Assembly: GCF_011617465.1 (NCBI RefSeq)
Contig: NZ_CP050153.1
Location: 2,170,001 to 2,234,000, forward strand
DNA length: 64,000 nucleotides
Direction of reading: 5' to 3'
Origin: Brevibacterium pigmentatum
Lineage (GTDB): Bacteria; Actinomycetota; Actinomycetes; Actinomycetales; Brevibacteriaceae
Shown here: positions 27,501 to 36,314 of the stretch, piece after piece
How the letters are laid out: every line of letters starts with the position of its first letter
How positions within the stretch are numbered: position 1 is the first letter of the stretch
Position numbers and translations under genes: made by a program
Notes under the pieces: model-generated
The model's input: the letters and a program-made list of their open reading frames with translations, nothing else
What the model was told of the DNA's origin: nothing
Databases searched by the model: none

Positions 27501-28138
27501 TTCGACAGCCGGATGAGGTCCTTCGTCACCCTCTTCTCGATGGACAGGCCGTGGTCCATGAGTTCGACGTAGTAGTTGTCCTTACCGAAGATCTCGCGGT
27601 ACTTCCCGGCGGCCGCTTTGGCTTCTTCGTACTGTCCCAGTCGCAGCCGCACCTGAACCTCTCCGGACGGGCAGCCGGTGGTGGCGAGGAGTCCGTCGGA
27701 ATAGCTCTCGAGCAGCTCCTGGTCCAGCCGGGGCCATTTCGCGGTCACCGAGTCCAGGGAGGCATAGGACGATGCCTTGAACAGGTTCCGCATGCCCGTG
27801 TTGTTCCGCGACAGCAGGGTCATATGTGTGTAGAGACCACCGCCGGACAGGTCGTCGCTCTTCTGTGATTCGTCGGTGCGCCACTTCACGCGTGTCTTGT
27901 CCCGGCGGTCGGTGCCGGGGGTGACATAGGCTTCGACGCCGATGATCGGTTTGATGCCGGCGGCGGTCGCCTGGGACCAGAAGTCGAAGGCTCCGAACAG
28001 ATACCCGTGGTCGGTCGTCGCGATCGCGGACATTCCCGATGCCTTCGTCGCCGCCATCAGATCGGCGAGGCGGGCCGCACCGTCCAACATGGAGTATTCG
28101 GTATGGACGTGGAGGTGGACGAAGTCCTCATTCGGCAC
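24581..28138 (-). CDS. dnaE: DNA polymerase III subunit alpha
   Basis: The replicative polymerase catalytic subunit, 1185 residues. An N-terminal PHP domain ([21 protein letters not shown]) may have 3'-5' exonuclease activity as in other actinobacterial DnaE1. The catalytic aspartates are in PDFDVDFDD near residue 416, with [15 protein letters not shown] upstream. Tandem HhH and OB-fold regions fill the C-terminal third. It lies downstream of rluD in the same direction and upstream of hisD. Length and motifs indicate the essential DnaE1, not the error-prone DnaE2. Confidence 0.97.
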   Translation of the reverse strand: MPNEDFVHLHVHTEYSMLDGAARLADLMAATKASGMSAIATTDHGYLFGAFDFWSQATAAGIKPIIGVEAYVTPGTDRRDKTRVKWRTDESQKSDDLSGGGLYTHMTLLSRNNTGMRNLFKASSYASLDSVTAKWPRLDQELLESYSDGLLATTGCPSGEVQVRLRLGQYEEAKAAAGKYREIFGKDNYYVELMDHGLSIEKRVTKDLIRLSKELDIPLVATNDLHYTHESDAKAHEALLAIQSGSKLIEPTYDQGGSRFAFSGSGYYLKTPAEMRSLFKEFPEACDNTLEIAEKCEVSFDTSANYMPKFPCPPGEDETSWLIKEVAKGLDYRYPDGVPDDVRRQADYELDIIISMGFPGYFLVVADFINWSKDNGIRVGPGRGSGAGSMVAYAMRITDLDPLQHGLFFERFLNPDRVSMPDFDVDFDDRRRSEVIDYVTEKYGDERVAMIVTYGTIKTKMALKDSARVLGKPFSMGERLTKALPPAEMAKDIPLKDIEDPESKRYKEAGEFRELVDTDPEARETFETAKGLEGLKRQWGVHAAGVIMSSDPIIDVIPIMRRFQDGQVITQFDYPTSEGLGLIKMDFLGLRNLTIISDAVENIKANRDFDLDLEHLNLDDPAAYELLTRGDTLGVFQLDGGGLRALLRMMKPDNFEDISATLALYRPGPMGADSHTNYALRKNGLQEVTPIHPELEEPLKEILDTTYGLIIYQEQVMAIAQKVAGYSLGQADILRRAMGKKKKSELDKQQVGFFGGMKERGYSEAAAQALWDILLPFSDYAFNKAHSAAYGVVSYWTAFLKAHYTAEYMAALLTSVGDNKDKLAIYLNECRRLGITVLPPDVNESALHFTPVGTDIRFGMGAVRNVGAHVVEGIVEARGEKGAYTSFTDFLDKVPSHVCNKRTIESLIKAGGFDSLGHSRRALVEVHEEAVDSVIGVKRQEANGQFDLFAGLGGGDDSPGFSVTIPDRPEWEKKEKLSFERDMIGLYVSDHPLNGLEGVLAAESDASIAEVVDPESHRHDGSQIKVCGMITQVTRKVSKNSGRPYAIVTLEDLEAEIEVMFFGDTYEPVASLLATDLVISLTGRIRTSDDRPTSLMAMSMTIPDVTDPNDRPLNLIMPMEKATEEMASKLKQILEANKGQTDVHITLSQPGRQTVMRLDRSIRVDPNPSLYGDLKALLGSRCLSV

Positions 28139-28235
28139 TGGGCGCCGCCTTCCTGAAGTTGCCGGTGTTGCCTGCCCAGCTTAGTCCATCAGCGCCCTCG
28201 CGGAGGGTCCCGGGATGTTGTTCCGGGCACGGGGC

Positions 28236-29159
28236 TCAGTTCGGCCGGATGCGGTCGAGTGCAGTCTGCAGATCCTCGGGATAGCCGCTTTCGAATTCGA
28301 CCCACTTCTGCGTGTCGGGGTGATGGAAACCGAGTTTGACGGCGTGCAGCCATTGGCGTTCCAGGCCGAGTTCCTTCGCCAACACGGGATCGGCGCCGTA
28401 GGGCAGGTCGCCGACACAGGGATGCTTGGTGGCGGAGAAGTGGACGCGGATCTGGTGAGTGCGTCCGGTCTCGAGATGGACCTCGACGAGCGCGGCACGG
28501 CGGTGGGCTTCGATCACTTCATAGTGGGTGATCGCGTTCTTGCCTTCGGTGCGCACGGCGTAGAGCCCGTCGTGCTTCGGATGCCGGGCGATCGGAGCGT
28601 CGATGGTGCCGAGCACGGGATCGGGCAGACCCTGCACGACCGCGTGGTAGGTCTTCTCCACCGTGCGCTCTTTGAAGGCGCGTTTGAGCACGCTGTAGGC
28701 GTATTCGCTCTTCGCCACGACCATGAGTCCGGAGGTGCCGACGTCGAGTCGCTGCACGATGCCCTGACGTTCGGGCGCACCCGACGTCGCGATGCGGAAG
28801 CCCGCTGCTGCGAGCCCGCCGACGACCGTGCGTCCGGTCCAACCGAGAGCCGGGTGGGCCGCCACGCCGACGGGCTTGTCGACGACGACGAAGGCATCCT
28901 CGTCGTGGACGATGCGCATTCCCGGCACGGGGTCGGGCACGACCTCGAGCGGCTTCCTGGGTTCCGGCATCATGATGTCGAGCCGTTCGCCGGCGATGAC
29001 GCGATCGGATTTGATGACCGAGCGCCCCGACATCTCCACTCCCCCGTCTGCGCAGATATCGGCGGCCGCAGTGCGGGAGAGGCCGAGCAGCTTCGACATC
29101 GCGGCGTCGACGCGCTGTCCGTCGAGTCCCTCGGGGACGAGGATGGAGCGTTCAGTCAT
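28236..29159 (-). CDS. rluD: RluA/RluD-family 23S rRNA pseudouridine synthase
   Basis: Converts uridines in 23S rRNA to pseudouridine. The 307-residue product has an N-terminal S4 domain (GLDGQRVDAAMSKLLGLSRT) and a catalytic domain with QRLDVGTSGLMVVAK, where the Asp is the nucleophile. The family usually has His before RLD; Gln here is a known variant. The RTHQIRVHFSA motif also fits. The 5' end overlaps lspA by 8 nt, matching the conserved lspA-rluD pair of Gram-positive bacteria. Confidence 0.93.
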   Translation of the reverse strand: MTERSILVPEGLDGQRVDAAMSKLLGLSRTAAADICADGGVEMSGRSVIKSDRVIAGERLDIMMPEPRKPLEVVPDPVPGMRIVHDEDAFVVVDKPVGVAAHPALGWTGRTVVGGLAAAGFRIATSGAPERQGIVQRLDVGTSGLMVVAKSEYAYSVLKRAFKERTVEKTYHAVVQGLPDPVLGTIDAPIARHPKHDGLYAVRTEGKNAITHYEVIEAHRRAALVEVHLETGRTHQIRVHFSATKHPCVGDLPYGADPVLAKELGLERQWLHAVKLGFHHPDTQKWVEFESGYPEDLQTALDRIRPN

Positions 29160-29697
29160 GAGAGTCCTCTTTCACACGGGTGGAGTCCGATCCGTCGATG
29201 TCGATGCCTCTGAGGCTGACGATGACAAGCGTGACTGCGGCGGCGGAGATCGCGATGTCCGCGACGTTGCAGATGAACAGCGACAGATCGATGAAGTCGA
29301 CGACGGCTCCGTGCAGGAATGCGGGTTCCCGGAAGAGCCTGTCGATGAGGTTGCCGAAGAGTCCGCCCAGGAGCAGACCGAGCCCGATCGCCCACGCGCG
29401 CGAACCGAGCTTGCGGGAGATCACGAGGATCGCGATGAAGACGCCGACGGCGATGATCGGGAAGATCCACGTCACGCTCGAGCCGAGGCCCAGCGCAGCT
29501 CCGGGATTGCGGTAGAAGGTGAATCCGGCCAGAGAGCCGATCACGGGCACCGGCGGCTGGTCTTCGAGGAGGCTGACGGCGAGGAATTTGGTGAACTGAT
29601 CGATCACGACCACGATTGCCGCGATTGTGAACAGCATGGCCTTCATGGCGGCACGAGGTCTTTTCACCCGTGAGGCAGGATCGTTCATTTGGTTCAT
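29152..29697 (-). CDS. lspA: Lipoprotein signal peptidase (signal peptidase II)
   Basis: A membrane aspartyl protease that removes the signal peptide of diacylglyceryl-prolipoproteins, such as the amidase and the lipoprotein encoded in this window. It has 181 residues and four hydrophobic helices. The catalytic Asp motifs are GNLIDRLF and NVADIAIS, and FTFYRNPGAALG is conserved. A second in-frame Met (MNDPAS) three codons in is an alternative start. It overlaps rluD. Confidence 0.95.
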   Translation of the reverse strand: MNQMNDPASRVKRPRAAMKAMLFTIAAIVVVIDQFTKFLAVSLLEDQPPVPVIGSLAGFTFYRNPGAALGLGSSVTWIFPIIAVGVFIAILVISRKLGSRAWAIGLGLLLGGLFGNLIDRLFREPAFLHGAVVDFIDLSLFICNVADIAISAAAVTLVIVSLRGIDIDGSDSTRVKEDSHD

Positions 29698-29756
29698 TCT
29701 AGCCCACAGCCGATCGATTCCGACTCAGGCCTGCGACCGCCCGGTGTGCGAACACG

Positions 29757-29796
29757 ACCGAGGCCCGGGTACTCCGCAGAGTTCCCGGACCTCGGT
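29757..29796 (-). terminator. Terminator downstream of wag31
   Basis: ACCGAGGCCCGGG (29757-29769) pairs with CCCGGACCTCGGT (29784-29796) with one mismatch, and an inner ACTC/GAGT extends the stem. It lies 17 nt beyond the wag31 stop, between wag31 and lspA. Confidence 0.75.
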
Positions 29797-29812
29797 CGGT
29801 GATACTTGAGGA

Positions 29813-30616
29813 TCAGAGCTTGTGGTTCGAGGAACCGCCCAGCGGGCCGTTTCCGTCGAGGGTCTCCGGAGCCAGGCTCGTGGAGTTCTCGAGGTCACGC
29901 AGCTGATCGTTGAGGTAGCTCTTGAGTCGAGTGCGGTACTGGCGCTCGAAGTTCGAGAGCTGGTCGATCGAACGCTCGAGGGTCGACTTCTGCGTTTCGA
30001 GGGTCGACAGCGTTTCGTCGCGCTTGGCTTCGGCCTTGCCGACGATGTCGGCGGCTTCCTTCTCGGCGCCCTTGATGAGTTCGTCGCGCTTGCGCTCACC
30101 TTCGGCAACATGCTCGTCGTGGACGCGCTGGGCCAGAGCGATGAGACCATGAGCGTCTCCGTCGCCACCGACTGCGGCAGCACCGAGACCGGCACCCGCA
30201 GCTCCACCGGCAGCACCGGCGGCCATCGATGGGGCCGCGGAGTTGTCCTGCTGAGCGGGAGCGGCTTCCTTGACGGCCGGGGCCGGGGTCTCTTCGACCG
30301 GTGCCGGAGCGGCAGGTGCCTCGGCCTGAGCCGGAGCTTCTGACTTCTCCTCGGGTGCGGGAACCGCGGCGGGCATCGCCTGAGTGGCGTCGATGTCCTG
30401 AGCCGGTGCAGCGGAAGCGCCGCCGGCTTCGAGTTCCTTCACACGCTGTTCAGCGGTGGAGAGCTTCTGACGCAGTTCGTCGTTCTCCTGGTAGAGACGG
30501 CGAATCTCAACGACGACCTCATCAAGGAAATCGTCGACTTCGTCCTGGTCGTACCCGTCGCGGAACTTCACATGCTGGAACCGCTTGTTTACTACGTCTT
30601 CAGGCGTGAGCGCCAT
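29813..30616 (-). CDS. wag31: DivIVA/Wag31 polar growth scaffold
   Basis: A coiled-coil protein that marks curved membrane (poles and septum) and organises wall synthesis. It has 267 residues. The conserved lipid-binding N-terminus is MALTPEDVVNKRFQHVKFRD, and GYDQDEVDDFLDEVVVEIRR follows. Then come a coiled coil, an Ala/Pro/Glu-rich disordered middle (about 75-150) and a second coiled coil. A good GAAGGTG ribosome site precedes the ATG. It has its own 304-bp AT-richer leader and a terminator, so it is probably a separate transcript within the dcw region. Confidence 0.95.
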   Translation of the reverse strand: MALTPEDVVNKRFQHVKFRDGYDQDEVDDFLDEVVVEIRRLYQENDELRQKLSTAEQRVKELEAGGASAAPAQDIDATQAMPAAVPAPEEKSEAPAQAEAPAAPAPVEETPAPAVKEAAPAQQDNSAAPSMAAGAAGGAAGAGLGAAAVGGDGDAHGLIALAQRVHDEHVAEGERKRDELIKGAEKEAADIVGKAEAKRDETLSTLETQKSTLERSIDQLSNFERQYRTRLKSYLNDQLRDLENSTSLAPETLDGNGPLGGSSNHKL

Positions 30617-30920
30617 GAGGTCACCTTCGGTCGATCTACATTCATTACGCTGCCGCCCAGAAGGACGGCTTCAACGTCACATTAGCGTAACACCTGCAGT
30701 TTTGTCCCGCAGTAATGGCGTGTCTCGCATTCAATGACGAAGTTTTACGCATTCGAGGCTAACAACTCAGGTATGCTGACAGCCAATTCCCGTGAGCATA
30801 TTCACCATTTATCAGGTATTCGCACAATGGAATCCCGATAATCGATCGGCGCATTCCGCAGGCGGTTTCCAGCGCCCATTCACAGTGATTCATCAGCCGA
30901 GATCACTGTGCGGACGGGGA
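30617..30920. other. wag31 upstream region
   Basis: A 304-bp gap between wag31 and yggT with no gene. It is clearly more AT-rich than the rest of the window, as expected of a promoter region for a highly expressed gene. A hairpin for yggT lies at its far end (30881-30910). I could not fix a single -35/-10 pair. Confidence 0.5.
30881..30910 (-). terminator. Terminator hairpin downstream of yggT
   Basis: CACAGTGAT (30881-30889) and ATCACTGTG (30902-30910) form perfect 9-bp arms with a 12-nt loop, 10 nt beyond the yggT stop. Confidence 0.6.
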
Positions 30921-31220
30921 TCAGGCGGAGGCGTGCGAGAGGTTGAAGAACACTGACGCGATGATCTGGATGCCGATGAGCAGGACGATGAATCCCAGAT
31001 CGAGTGAGACCTGCCCCAGACGCAGCGGCGGAATGATCTTGCGCAGCAGCTTCAGCGGCGGATCGGTGAGTGTGTACACGATCTCGGCAAGGACGAGGAG
31101 GAAGCCCGTGGGCCTCCAGTCGCGGGAGAACACCTGGACCAGGTCGAGCACGACTCGTGCCAGGAGCACGTAGACATAGAGGCTCAGAGCTGTACCGAGG
31201 ATGTAGAAGATGATGGCCAC
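30921..31220 (-). CDS. YggT family membrane protein
   Basis: A 99-residue protein with two hydrophobic helices (about 3-25 and 72-92). The conserved inter-helix segment LTDPPLKLLRKIIPPL is the YggT signature. It starts at a GTG (31220). It lies between sepF and wag31, its standard actinobacterial position. A role in membrane or division homeostasis is suggested by context only. Confidence 0.92.
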   Translation of the reverse strand: MAIIFYILGTALSLYVYVLLARVVLDLVQVFSRDWRPTGFLLVLAEIVYTLTDPPLKLLRKIIPPLRLGQVSLDLGFIVLLIGIQIIASVFFNLSHASA

Positions 31221-31314
31221 GTGGGTCCCCCGCGCCTTTCGTTGTTGCTTGAGTGCTGAGCCTTCAGCCTATCGGCTTCAGCTGAGGACGAGTTGAGAGA
31301 TTCGCCGGGCCTGT

Positions 31315-31833
31315 TCAGCTCTGGTTGAAGAAGCTGGCCTGAGTGTCCGAATCTGCTTCGTTCTCACCGGCGACTTCGATGTTCTCGGGCGTCAGCAGGA
31401 ACACCTTGTTCGTGACCCGCTCGATCGATCCGTGGAGGCCGAAGATGAGGCCCGCGGAGAAGTCGACGAGGCGCTTGGAGTTGTTCTCGTCCATCTCCGA
31501 GAGGTTCATGATCACGGGGGTGCCCTCACGGAAGGCGGCGCCGATGACCATGGCGTCGTTGTAGCTGCGGGGGTGGATGGTCCTGATGCGATTCATTGAG
31601 GTTCCTGGCGCAGGGGTGTCTACGGGACGGATCGGTGACGGATGGATCGGTGTCACCGGTGCCGGAGTCCGCTCCTCCGCCGCAGCCGGTTCGTCGTACT
31701 GCTCGGCGTCATCGAAGGTCTCGACGACCTCGCGATCCCGGTGCGCGGTATCACGACGATCGGTGTGCTGGGTGGTCTCGTCCTCTTCTTCGACGAAACC
31801 CAGGTATTCCAGCGTCTTCTTGATTGCTGACAT
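31315..31833 (-). CDS. sepF: Cell division protein SepF
   Basis: A membrane anchor for FtsZ that binds its C-terminal tail. The 172-residue product has an N-terminal amphipathic membrane helix (MSAIKKTLEYLGFVEEE), a Pro/Glu-rich linker to about residue 80, and the globular SepF domain (SYNDAMVIGAAFREGTPVIM NLSEM; RLVDFSAGLIFGLHGSIERV; KVFLLTPENIEV). A GAGGAGC ribosome site lies 9 nt before the ATG. SepF and SepH are both encoded in this window. Confidence 0.96.
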   Translation of the reverse strand: MSAIKKTLEYLGFVEEEDETTQHTDRRDTAHRDREVVETFDDAEQYDEPAAAEERTPAPVTPIHPSPIRPVDTPAPGTSMNRIRTIHPRSYNDAMVIGAAFREGTPVIMNLSEMDENNSKRLVDFSAGLIFGLHGSIERVTNKVFLLTPENIEVAGENEADSDTQASFFNQS

Positions 31834-31911
31834 GTCTAAAGCTCCTCGGACTTCGGCACTTGCTCACCTGTCGCCCAAACTATCGCACGCGAGCATCTGG
31901 GCTGGTGAGTC

Positions 31912-32670
31912 CTACGGGTGTGTCGCGGTCTTTTCTTCCTGCAGCCAGATGATCCCGGCGAACCGGCCCGTCCGCTTCTGCCTGCGGTAGGAGAAGAGGT
32001 CCTCGGACTCCTTCGTGCAGGTGCGTGAGAAATGATCGATGGTCACATCATTGCGGCGCAGCTGTTCGGCCACGCCTCCGGCGACGTCGAGGGCCGGTGT
32101 TCCGGTCACCGACACCGAGGCGGCCGTCGGCTCGATCGCCGCGACCTCGCTCCTCAGCTCGGGCGGGACTTCATAGCAGCGGGGACAGACCGAGGGTCCG
32201 ATGACCGCGTGGATGTCCCGTGCACCGGCCTCGCGCATCGCCGCCACCGTATTGCCGACCACTCCTGCGGCCATCCCCGGTCGTCCCGCATGGATCGCGG
32301 CGATGACGCCGGCGTCGGCATCGGCGAGCATGACCGGGGTGCAGTCGGCGACCATGATCGCCAGCCCGAGACCGGGGACGGTCGTCAACTGGGCATCGGC
32401 TTCGACCGGAGTCTGCCGCAGCTGCGCTTCGTCGCTGATGAGGTGCACATCGGTTCCATGCACCTGGGAGACGAACGAGAGCCGCTCCCCGCTCAGGCCG
32501 ATGACCTGAGCGAGAGCGGCTCGGTTGGCTGCGACGAGTTCGTCATCGTCGCCGACGTGGCGGGCGAGATTGAACGAGGAGAAGTCCCCGCTCGAGTATC
32601 CGCCGTGCCGGTCGGTGAAGGCGATGTGGGCGGTGCGCCCGCCCGGGATGACGAACCTCGAGCGCAGCAT
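31912..32670 (-). CDS. pgeF: YfiH/PgeF-family polyphenol oxidase-fold protein
   Basis: 252 residues, starting at the ATG at 32670 immediately after the ftsZ stop; the frame is open upstream inside ftsZ, but homology starts at MLRSRFVIPGGRTAHIAFTD. Copper/zinc-site residues are SQVHGTDV (His), VADCTPVML (Cys) and AAIHAGRPGMAAGVV (His). Family members act as purine nucleoside phosphorylase/deaminase or, in E. coli, as a peptidoglycan-proofreading hydrolase. Its position right after ftsZ is conserved. The gene that normally follows (yggS) is absent. Confidence 0.9.
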   Translation of the reverse strand: MLRSRFVIPGGRTAHIAFTDRHGGYSSGDFSSFNLARHVGDDDELVAANRAALAQVIGLSGERLSFVSQVHGTDVHLISDEAQLRQTPVEADAQLTTVPGLGLAIMVADCTPVMLADADAGVIAAIHAGRPGMAAGVVGNTVAAMREAGARDIHAVIGPSVCPRCYEVPPELRSEVAAIEPTAASVSVTGTPALDVAGGVAEQLRRNDVTIDHFSRTCTKESEDLFSYRRQKRTGRFAGIIWLQEEKTATHP

Positions 32671-32671
32671 A

Positions 32672-33865
32672 TTACTTGAGGAAGTCCGGGATATCGAGGT
32701 CGGAGTCGAAGTTCGAGCTGCTGCGTTCGCCCGGCAGCGTGGCGGGAATCTGGTGTTCCTCGCTGCGGCGCGGAGCGGCTGCGGGCTCCTCGGCTGCCGG
32801 CGTCTCGTTCTCGGATTCGGACTCGGCGACGACGGGCGACTCGACTTCGGGCTCCGCCGGCGCGGCGGCCGGGATCGGGGCCGGAATCTGGTCGGAACCG
32901 GCGGTCTCCGCATTCGGCGAGGTGTTGTCGAATCCTGCGGCGATGACGGTCACGCGGCACTCGTCGCCGATGTTGTCGTCGATGACGGCGCCGAAGATGA
33001 TGTTCGCTTCGGGGTGCGCTGCTTCCTGGACCAGGCGTGCGGCCTCATTGACCTCGAAGAGTCCGAGGTCGCCGCCGCCGGTGATGCAGAAGAGCACTCC
33101 GTGGGCGCCGTCGATGCTGGCTTCCAGCAGCGGGGAGGCGATGGCGGATTCGGCGGCCTGCACGGCACGGTCGTCTCCGGTTGCCGCACCGATGCCCATG
33201 AGCGCGGTCCCGGCATCCTGCATGACCGACTTGACGTCGGCGAAGTCGAGGTTGATCAGACCCGGGACCGAGATGAGGTCGGTGATGCCCTGGACGCCGG
33301 AGCGCAGGACCTCATCGGCGGAGCGGAATGCTTCGACGACGGAGACGCTGCGATCGGAGATCGAGAGCAGACGGTCGTTGGGGATGACGATGAGGGTGTC
33401 GACCTCTTCGCGCAGCGCCGCGATTCCGGCTTCCGCCTGCGCGGAACGGCGACGTCCCTCGAAGGTGAAGGGGCGGGTGACGACACCGATGGTCAGTGCG
33501 CCGAGCGAACGGGCCACCCGGGCCACGACGGGGGCGGCACCGGTTCCCGTGCCGCCGCCTTCGCCGGCGGTGACGAAGACCATGTCCGCACCCTCGAGGG
33601 CGTCGCGGATGGCGTCTTCCGAGGATTCGGCGGCTTTCTTGCCGATCTCCGGGTCCGCGCCGGCGCCGAGGCCCCGGGTCTGGTCACGGCCGATCTCGAG
33701 CTTGACATCGGCGTCGGAGAGGACGAGAGCCTGGGCGTCGGTGTTGATCGCGATGAACTCCACGCCGCGCAGGCCGACGTCGATCATCCTCTGTACAGCG
33801 TTGACACCGCCGCCGCCGGTTCCGGCAACTTTGATGTCCGCTCCGGATTGTGGGAATTCAGCCAA
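32672..33865 (-). CDS. ftsZ: Cell division protein FtsZ
   Basis: The tubulin-like GTPase that forms the division ring; about 397 residues. The GTP-binding motif [12 protein letters not shown] is at about residue 99, the T7 loop DFADVKSV follows, and the C-terminal tail ends DLDIPDFLK, the peptide bound by SepF. The start is best placed at the TTG at 33865 ([13 protein letters not shown]), with GAGGAA 5 nt upstream; it leaves ten residues before IKV, like other FtsZ. A TTG 18 nt further upstream has no such site. The T1 loop reads [12 protein letters not shown] where relatives have [12 protein letters not shown]. Confidence 0.96.
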   Translation of the reverse strand: MAEFPQSGADIKVAGTGGGGVNAVQRMIDVGLRGVEFIAINTDAQALVLSDADVKLEIGRDQTRGLGAGADPEIGKKAAESSEDAIRDALEGADMVFVTAGEGGGTGTGAAPVVARVARSLGALTIGVVTRPFTFEGRRRSAQAEAGIAALREEVDTLIVIPNDRLLSISDRSVSVVEAFRSADEVLRSGVQGITDLISVPGLINLDFADVKSVMQDAGTALMGIGAATGDDRAVQAAESAIASPLLEASIDGAHGVLFCITGGGDLGLFEVNEAARLVQEAAHPEANIIFGAVIDDNIGDECRVTVIAAGFDNTSPNAETAGSDQIPAPIPAAAPAEPEVESPVVAESESENETPAAEEPAAAPRRSEEHQIPATLPGERSSSNFDSDLDIPDFLK

Positions 33866-33939
33866 GTCGGTTCCTCGTCTCAAGCGCTTGCGCTCCGCAG
33901 GGTCTGCGTGCGCATTCGGTCTGTGTTCTCTGCCCTGAG

Positions 33940-33967
33940 GCTATTGGCCGGGGCAATCTCACTGCAA
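33940..33967 (-). promoter_or_regulatory. ftsZ: Candidate ftsZ promoter
   Basis: TTGCAG (33967-33962) and AATAGC (33945-33940) with a 16-bp spacer lie about 75 nt upstream of the ftsZ start, in the 270-bp ftsQ-ftsZ gap. The match is moderate. Dedicated ftsZ promoters in this gap are common in actinobacteria. Confidence 0.35.
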
Positions 33968-34135
33968 CCATTCTCGCCGGAGTGTCGGGGTTCGGCCAAA
34001 CTTCATTCCCGGTGTGTCGGGGCCAAACGGAGGCAATCGCAGCGGCTGGCCCGTACGGGTCAGCTCACGGAGGCCCGAACCGGCCGCGACGGAGTGTTCG
34101 AGACTGGCTCCGACCGAACGCCGGCCGGGCAGGCC

Positions 34136-34891
34136 TCAGTCGGTCACGGGCACAGAAGGCACGGAGACATCGATCTCGGTGCGGCCTTCGGCGGCGAGCT
34201 GGGCAGCAGTGCGCATCTTGAGACTGGCGTCCGAGGAATCGCCGAAGACGACCGTGGCTTTCTGCTTTCCGGTGTCGAGGCGACCCTGGAGGCTCATGGC
34301 GTCCTTGGCTTCGATCGTCACCAGCTGACGGCGCAGCTCCGGCCGCAGCTCGCCCATGAACCGGATGACCGCCGACACGGTCTCTCTGTCCGGCTGGTGT
34401 CCGCCGCCGCTGAGCACGGTGAGCTTCTTCGGCGCCTTGTCGACCGTTCCGAGGTCGACGGCGTCGGAGTCGTAGAGACGGTAGCCGGATTCGCCTTCGA
34501 TCGCGATGACCGGGGTGCGGTCGGTGATCTCGATCTTCAGCGCCCGGGGACCTGCGTAGTGGACCGAGGCCGCTTCCGCTTTCGGGAACTCCCCCAGCAC
34601 GGAGTCCTCGACCGTGCCCGGACGCACCTGCGGCAGCGGTCTGCCTCTCTGACTGTCGAGCACGAAGTTGCTGACCTTGTCGGTGTCGACCAGCCGACTG
34701 CCGCTGACCTGCACTTTCGTCAGTGTCAGCAGGGGTGAGAACCAGGCGACGGCGACGAGGGCGATGAGGGCCGCCACGATGCCGATGGCGATGAGACGGC
34801 GACGCCAGGTCTGCCTGCGGCGGGCACGGATGACTCCGGTGAGGTCCGCAGTGGAGTTGTCACCGGCCTGGGCCGGGGGAAGCAGCGCCAT
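34136..34891 (-). CDS. ftsQ: Cell division protein FtsQ
   Basis: A bitopic divisome protein that links FtsL/FtsB-type proteins to the septal synthase. 251 residues: a basic cytoplasmic N-terminus, one hydrophobic helix (about 34-52), then an external POTRA domain (LTLTKVQVSGSRLVDTDKV) and the FtsQ domain (ALKIEITDRTPVIAIEGESGY). It lies 5 nt after murC and is followed by a long gap before ftsZ. Confidence 0.93.
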   Translation of the reverse strand: MALLPPAQAGDNSTADLTGVIRARRRQTWRRRLIAIGIVAALIALVAVAWFSPLLTLTKVQVSGSRLVDTDKVSNFVLDSQRGRPLPQVRPGTVEDSVLGEFPKAEAASVHYAGPRALKIEITDRTPVIAIEGESGYRLYDSDAVDLGTVDKAPKKLTVLSGGGHQPDRETVSAVIRFMGELRPELRRQLVTIEAKDAMSLQGRLDTGKQKATVVFGDSSDASLKMRTAAQLAAEGRTEIDVSVPSVPVTD

Positions 34892-34896
34892 GGGCC

Positions 34897-36312
34897 TCAG
34901 CCCTCCAGTGCGCTCAGCAGCTCGGGCCCGAGGATCGTGACATCTCCGGCCCCGACGGTGAGCACGAGGTCTCCGGGCCGCACTCGGGCGGCGACGAAGG
35001 GGACCGCCTCGGCGAAGGACTCGAGGAAGGTCACGTTCTCGTGCGGGACCCGATCGGCGATGAGCGCGCCGGTGACTCCCGGCACGGGATCTTCGCGAGC
35101 GGGGAAGACGTCGAGGACGACGACCTCATCGGCCAGGCCGAGGGCCTGTCCGAACTCCTCACGGAATTCCATCGTCCGCGAGTACAGGTGCGGCTGGAAG
35201 ATCGCCCAGACGCGTCCCCCGTCGGTGACGACTCCGCGGGCGGCGCTGAGCACGGCGCGCACCTCGGTCGGGTGGTGAGCGTAGTCGTCGATGACCCGCA
35301 CTCCGCCGGCGATTCCGCGTTCTTCGAAGCGGCGGCGGGTGCCGCCGTAGCCGGCGAGTCCGGTGGCCGCACGTTCGACGTCGCCGCCGAGGCTGTGAGC
35401 CACGGCGATGGCGGCGGTGGCGTTGAGCGCGTTGTGCATTCCCGGCTGACGCAGTTCGACCTTGAGCGCCTCGTCCCGTCCGGGTAGGTCGAGGACGAAA
35501 GTCGACCCGATCCCGGAGTCGAGGTCGCGGAGCACGATATCGGCGTCCTCGGAGGTGCCGTAGAGGACGACGTCGGCGCCCTGGCTGCGGGAGTGGAGGG
35601 CGACGTCGTGGGATCCGGGATCGTCGGCGCAGGCGATGATCGTTCCGCCCCGGGTCTGGATGCCGTCGCAGAATTCGATGAAGGCTTCGCGCACCTTCTC
35701 CGGGGTCCCGTAGTGGTCGAGGTGGTCGGCTTCGACGTTGGTGAGGATGCCGATCGCCGGTTCGTAGAGGAGGAACGATCCGTCGGATTCGTCCGCTTCG
35801 GCGACGAACACGTCGCCGGTGCCCAGGTGGGCGTTCGTGCCCGTCGTCGACAGCACTCCCCCGATGACGAAGGACGGGTCGACTCCACAGGCCTGCAGCG
35901 CCACGGTGGTCATCGAGGTGGTCGTGGTCTTTCCATGGGTGCCGGCCACGGCCACTGCCCGCCTGTCGACCATGAGCGAGGCGAGAGCCCCTGAGCGGTG
36001 GAGGATGCGCAGCCCACGGCGCTGGGCTTCGACGAGTTCGGGGTTGTCCTTGCGGATGGCCGAGGAGATGACGAGGGTATCGGCCTCACCGAGGTTGTCG
36101 GCCGAATGTCCGATCGTGACGGTGGCGCCGAGGGTGCGCAGCACATCGACGACGTTGGATTCCTTCGCGTCCGATCCGGTGACGGCGACTCCGTTCATGA
36201 CCATGATCCGCGCGATTCCGGACATTCCCGAACCGCCGATGCCGATGAAGTGGACGGCGCCGAGGTCGCCGACGGGAACGATGTTCTCAGGGATCGTGTT
36301 CGCAGAGGTCAT
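34897..36312 (-). CDS. murC: UDP-N-acetylmuramate--L-alanine ligase
   Basis: Adds L-Ala to UDP-MurNAc with ATP. 471 residues, with the N-terminal nucleotide-sugar motif HFIGIGGSGMSGIARI, P-loop AGTHGKTTTTSM near residue 119, ADESDGSFL, and DDYAHHPTEVRA. The ATG at 36312 lies 2 nt after the murG stop. The frame stays open far upstream inside murG, but that part is not MurC-like. Confidence 0.97.
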   Translation of the reverse strand: MTSANTIPENIVPVGDLGAVHFIGIGGSGMSGIARIMVMNGVAVTGSDAKESNVVDVLRTLGATVTIGHSADNLGEADTLVISSAIRKDNPELVEAQRRGLRILHRSGALASLMVDRRAVAVAGTHGKTTTTSMTTVALQACGVDPSFVIGGVLSTTGTNAHLGTGDVFVAEADESDGSFLLYEPAIGILTNVEADHLDHYGTPEKVREAFIEFCDGIQTRGGTIIACADDPGSHDVALHSRSQGADVVLYGTSEDADIVLRDLDSGIGSTFVLDLPGRDEALKVELRQPGMHNALNATAAIAVAHSLGGDVERAATGLAGYGGTRRRFEERGIAGGVRVIDDYAHHPTEVRAVLSAARGVVTDGGRVWAIFQPHLYSRTMEFREEFGQALGLADEVVVLDVFPAREDPVPGVTGALIADRVPHENVTFLESFAEAVPFVAARVRPGDLVLTVGAGDVTILGPELLSALEG

Positions 36313-36314
36313 GT

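Noticed and set aside
25358..27868. Long plus-strand open frame antisense to dnaE (about 836 codons)
   Set aside because: Same reason: DnaE on the other strand is complete and has all its motifs.
28207..28229. Hairpin CCCGG/CCGGG downstream of rluD as terminator
   Set aside because: The stem is only 5 bp and expected by chance in this GC-rich DNA.
32525..34738. Long plus-strand open frame across ftsZ and ftsQ
   Set aside because: It covers two clear minus-strand genes and an intergenic gap and has no recognisable domain.
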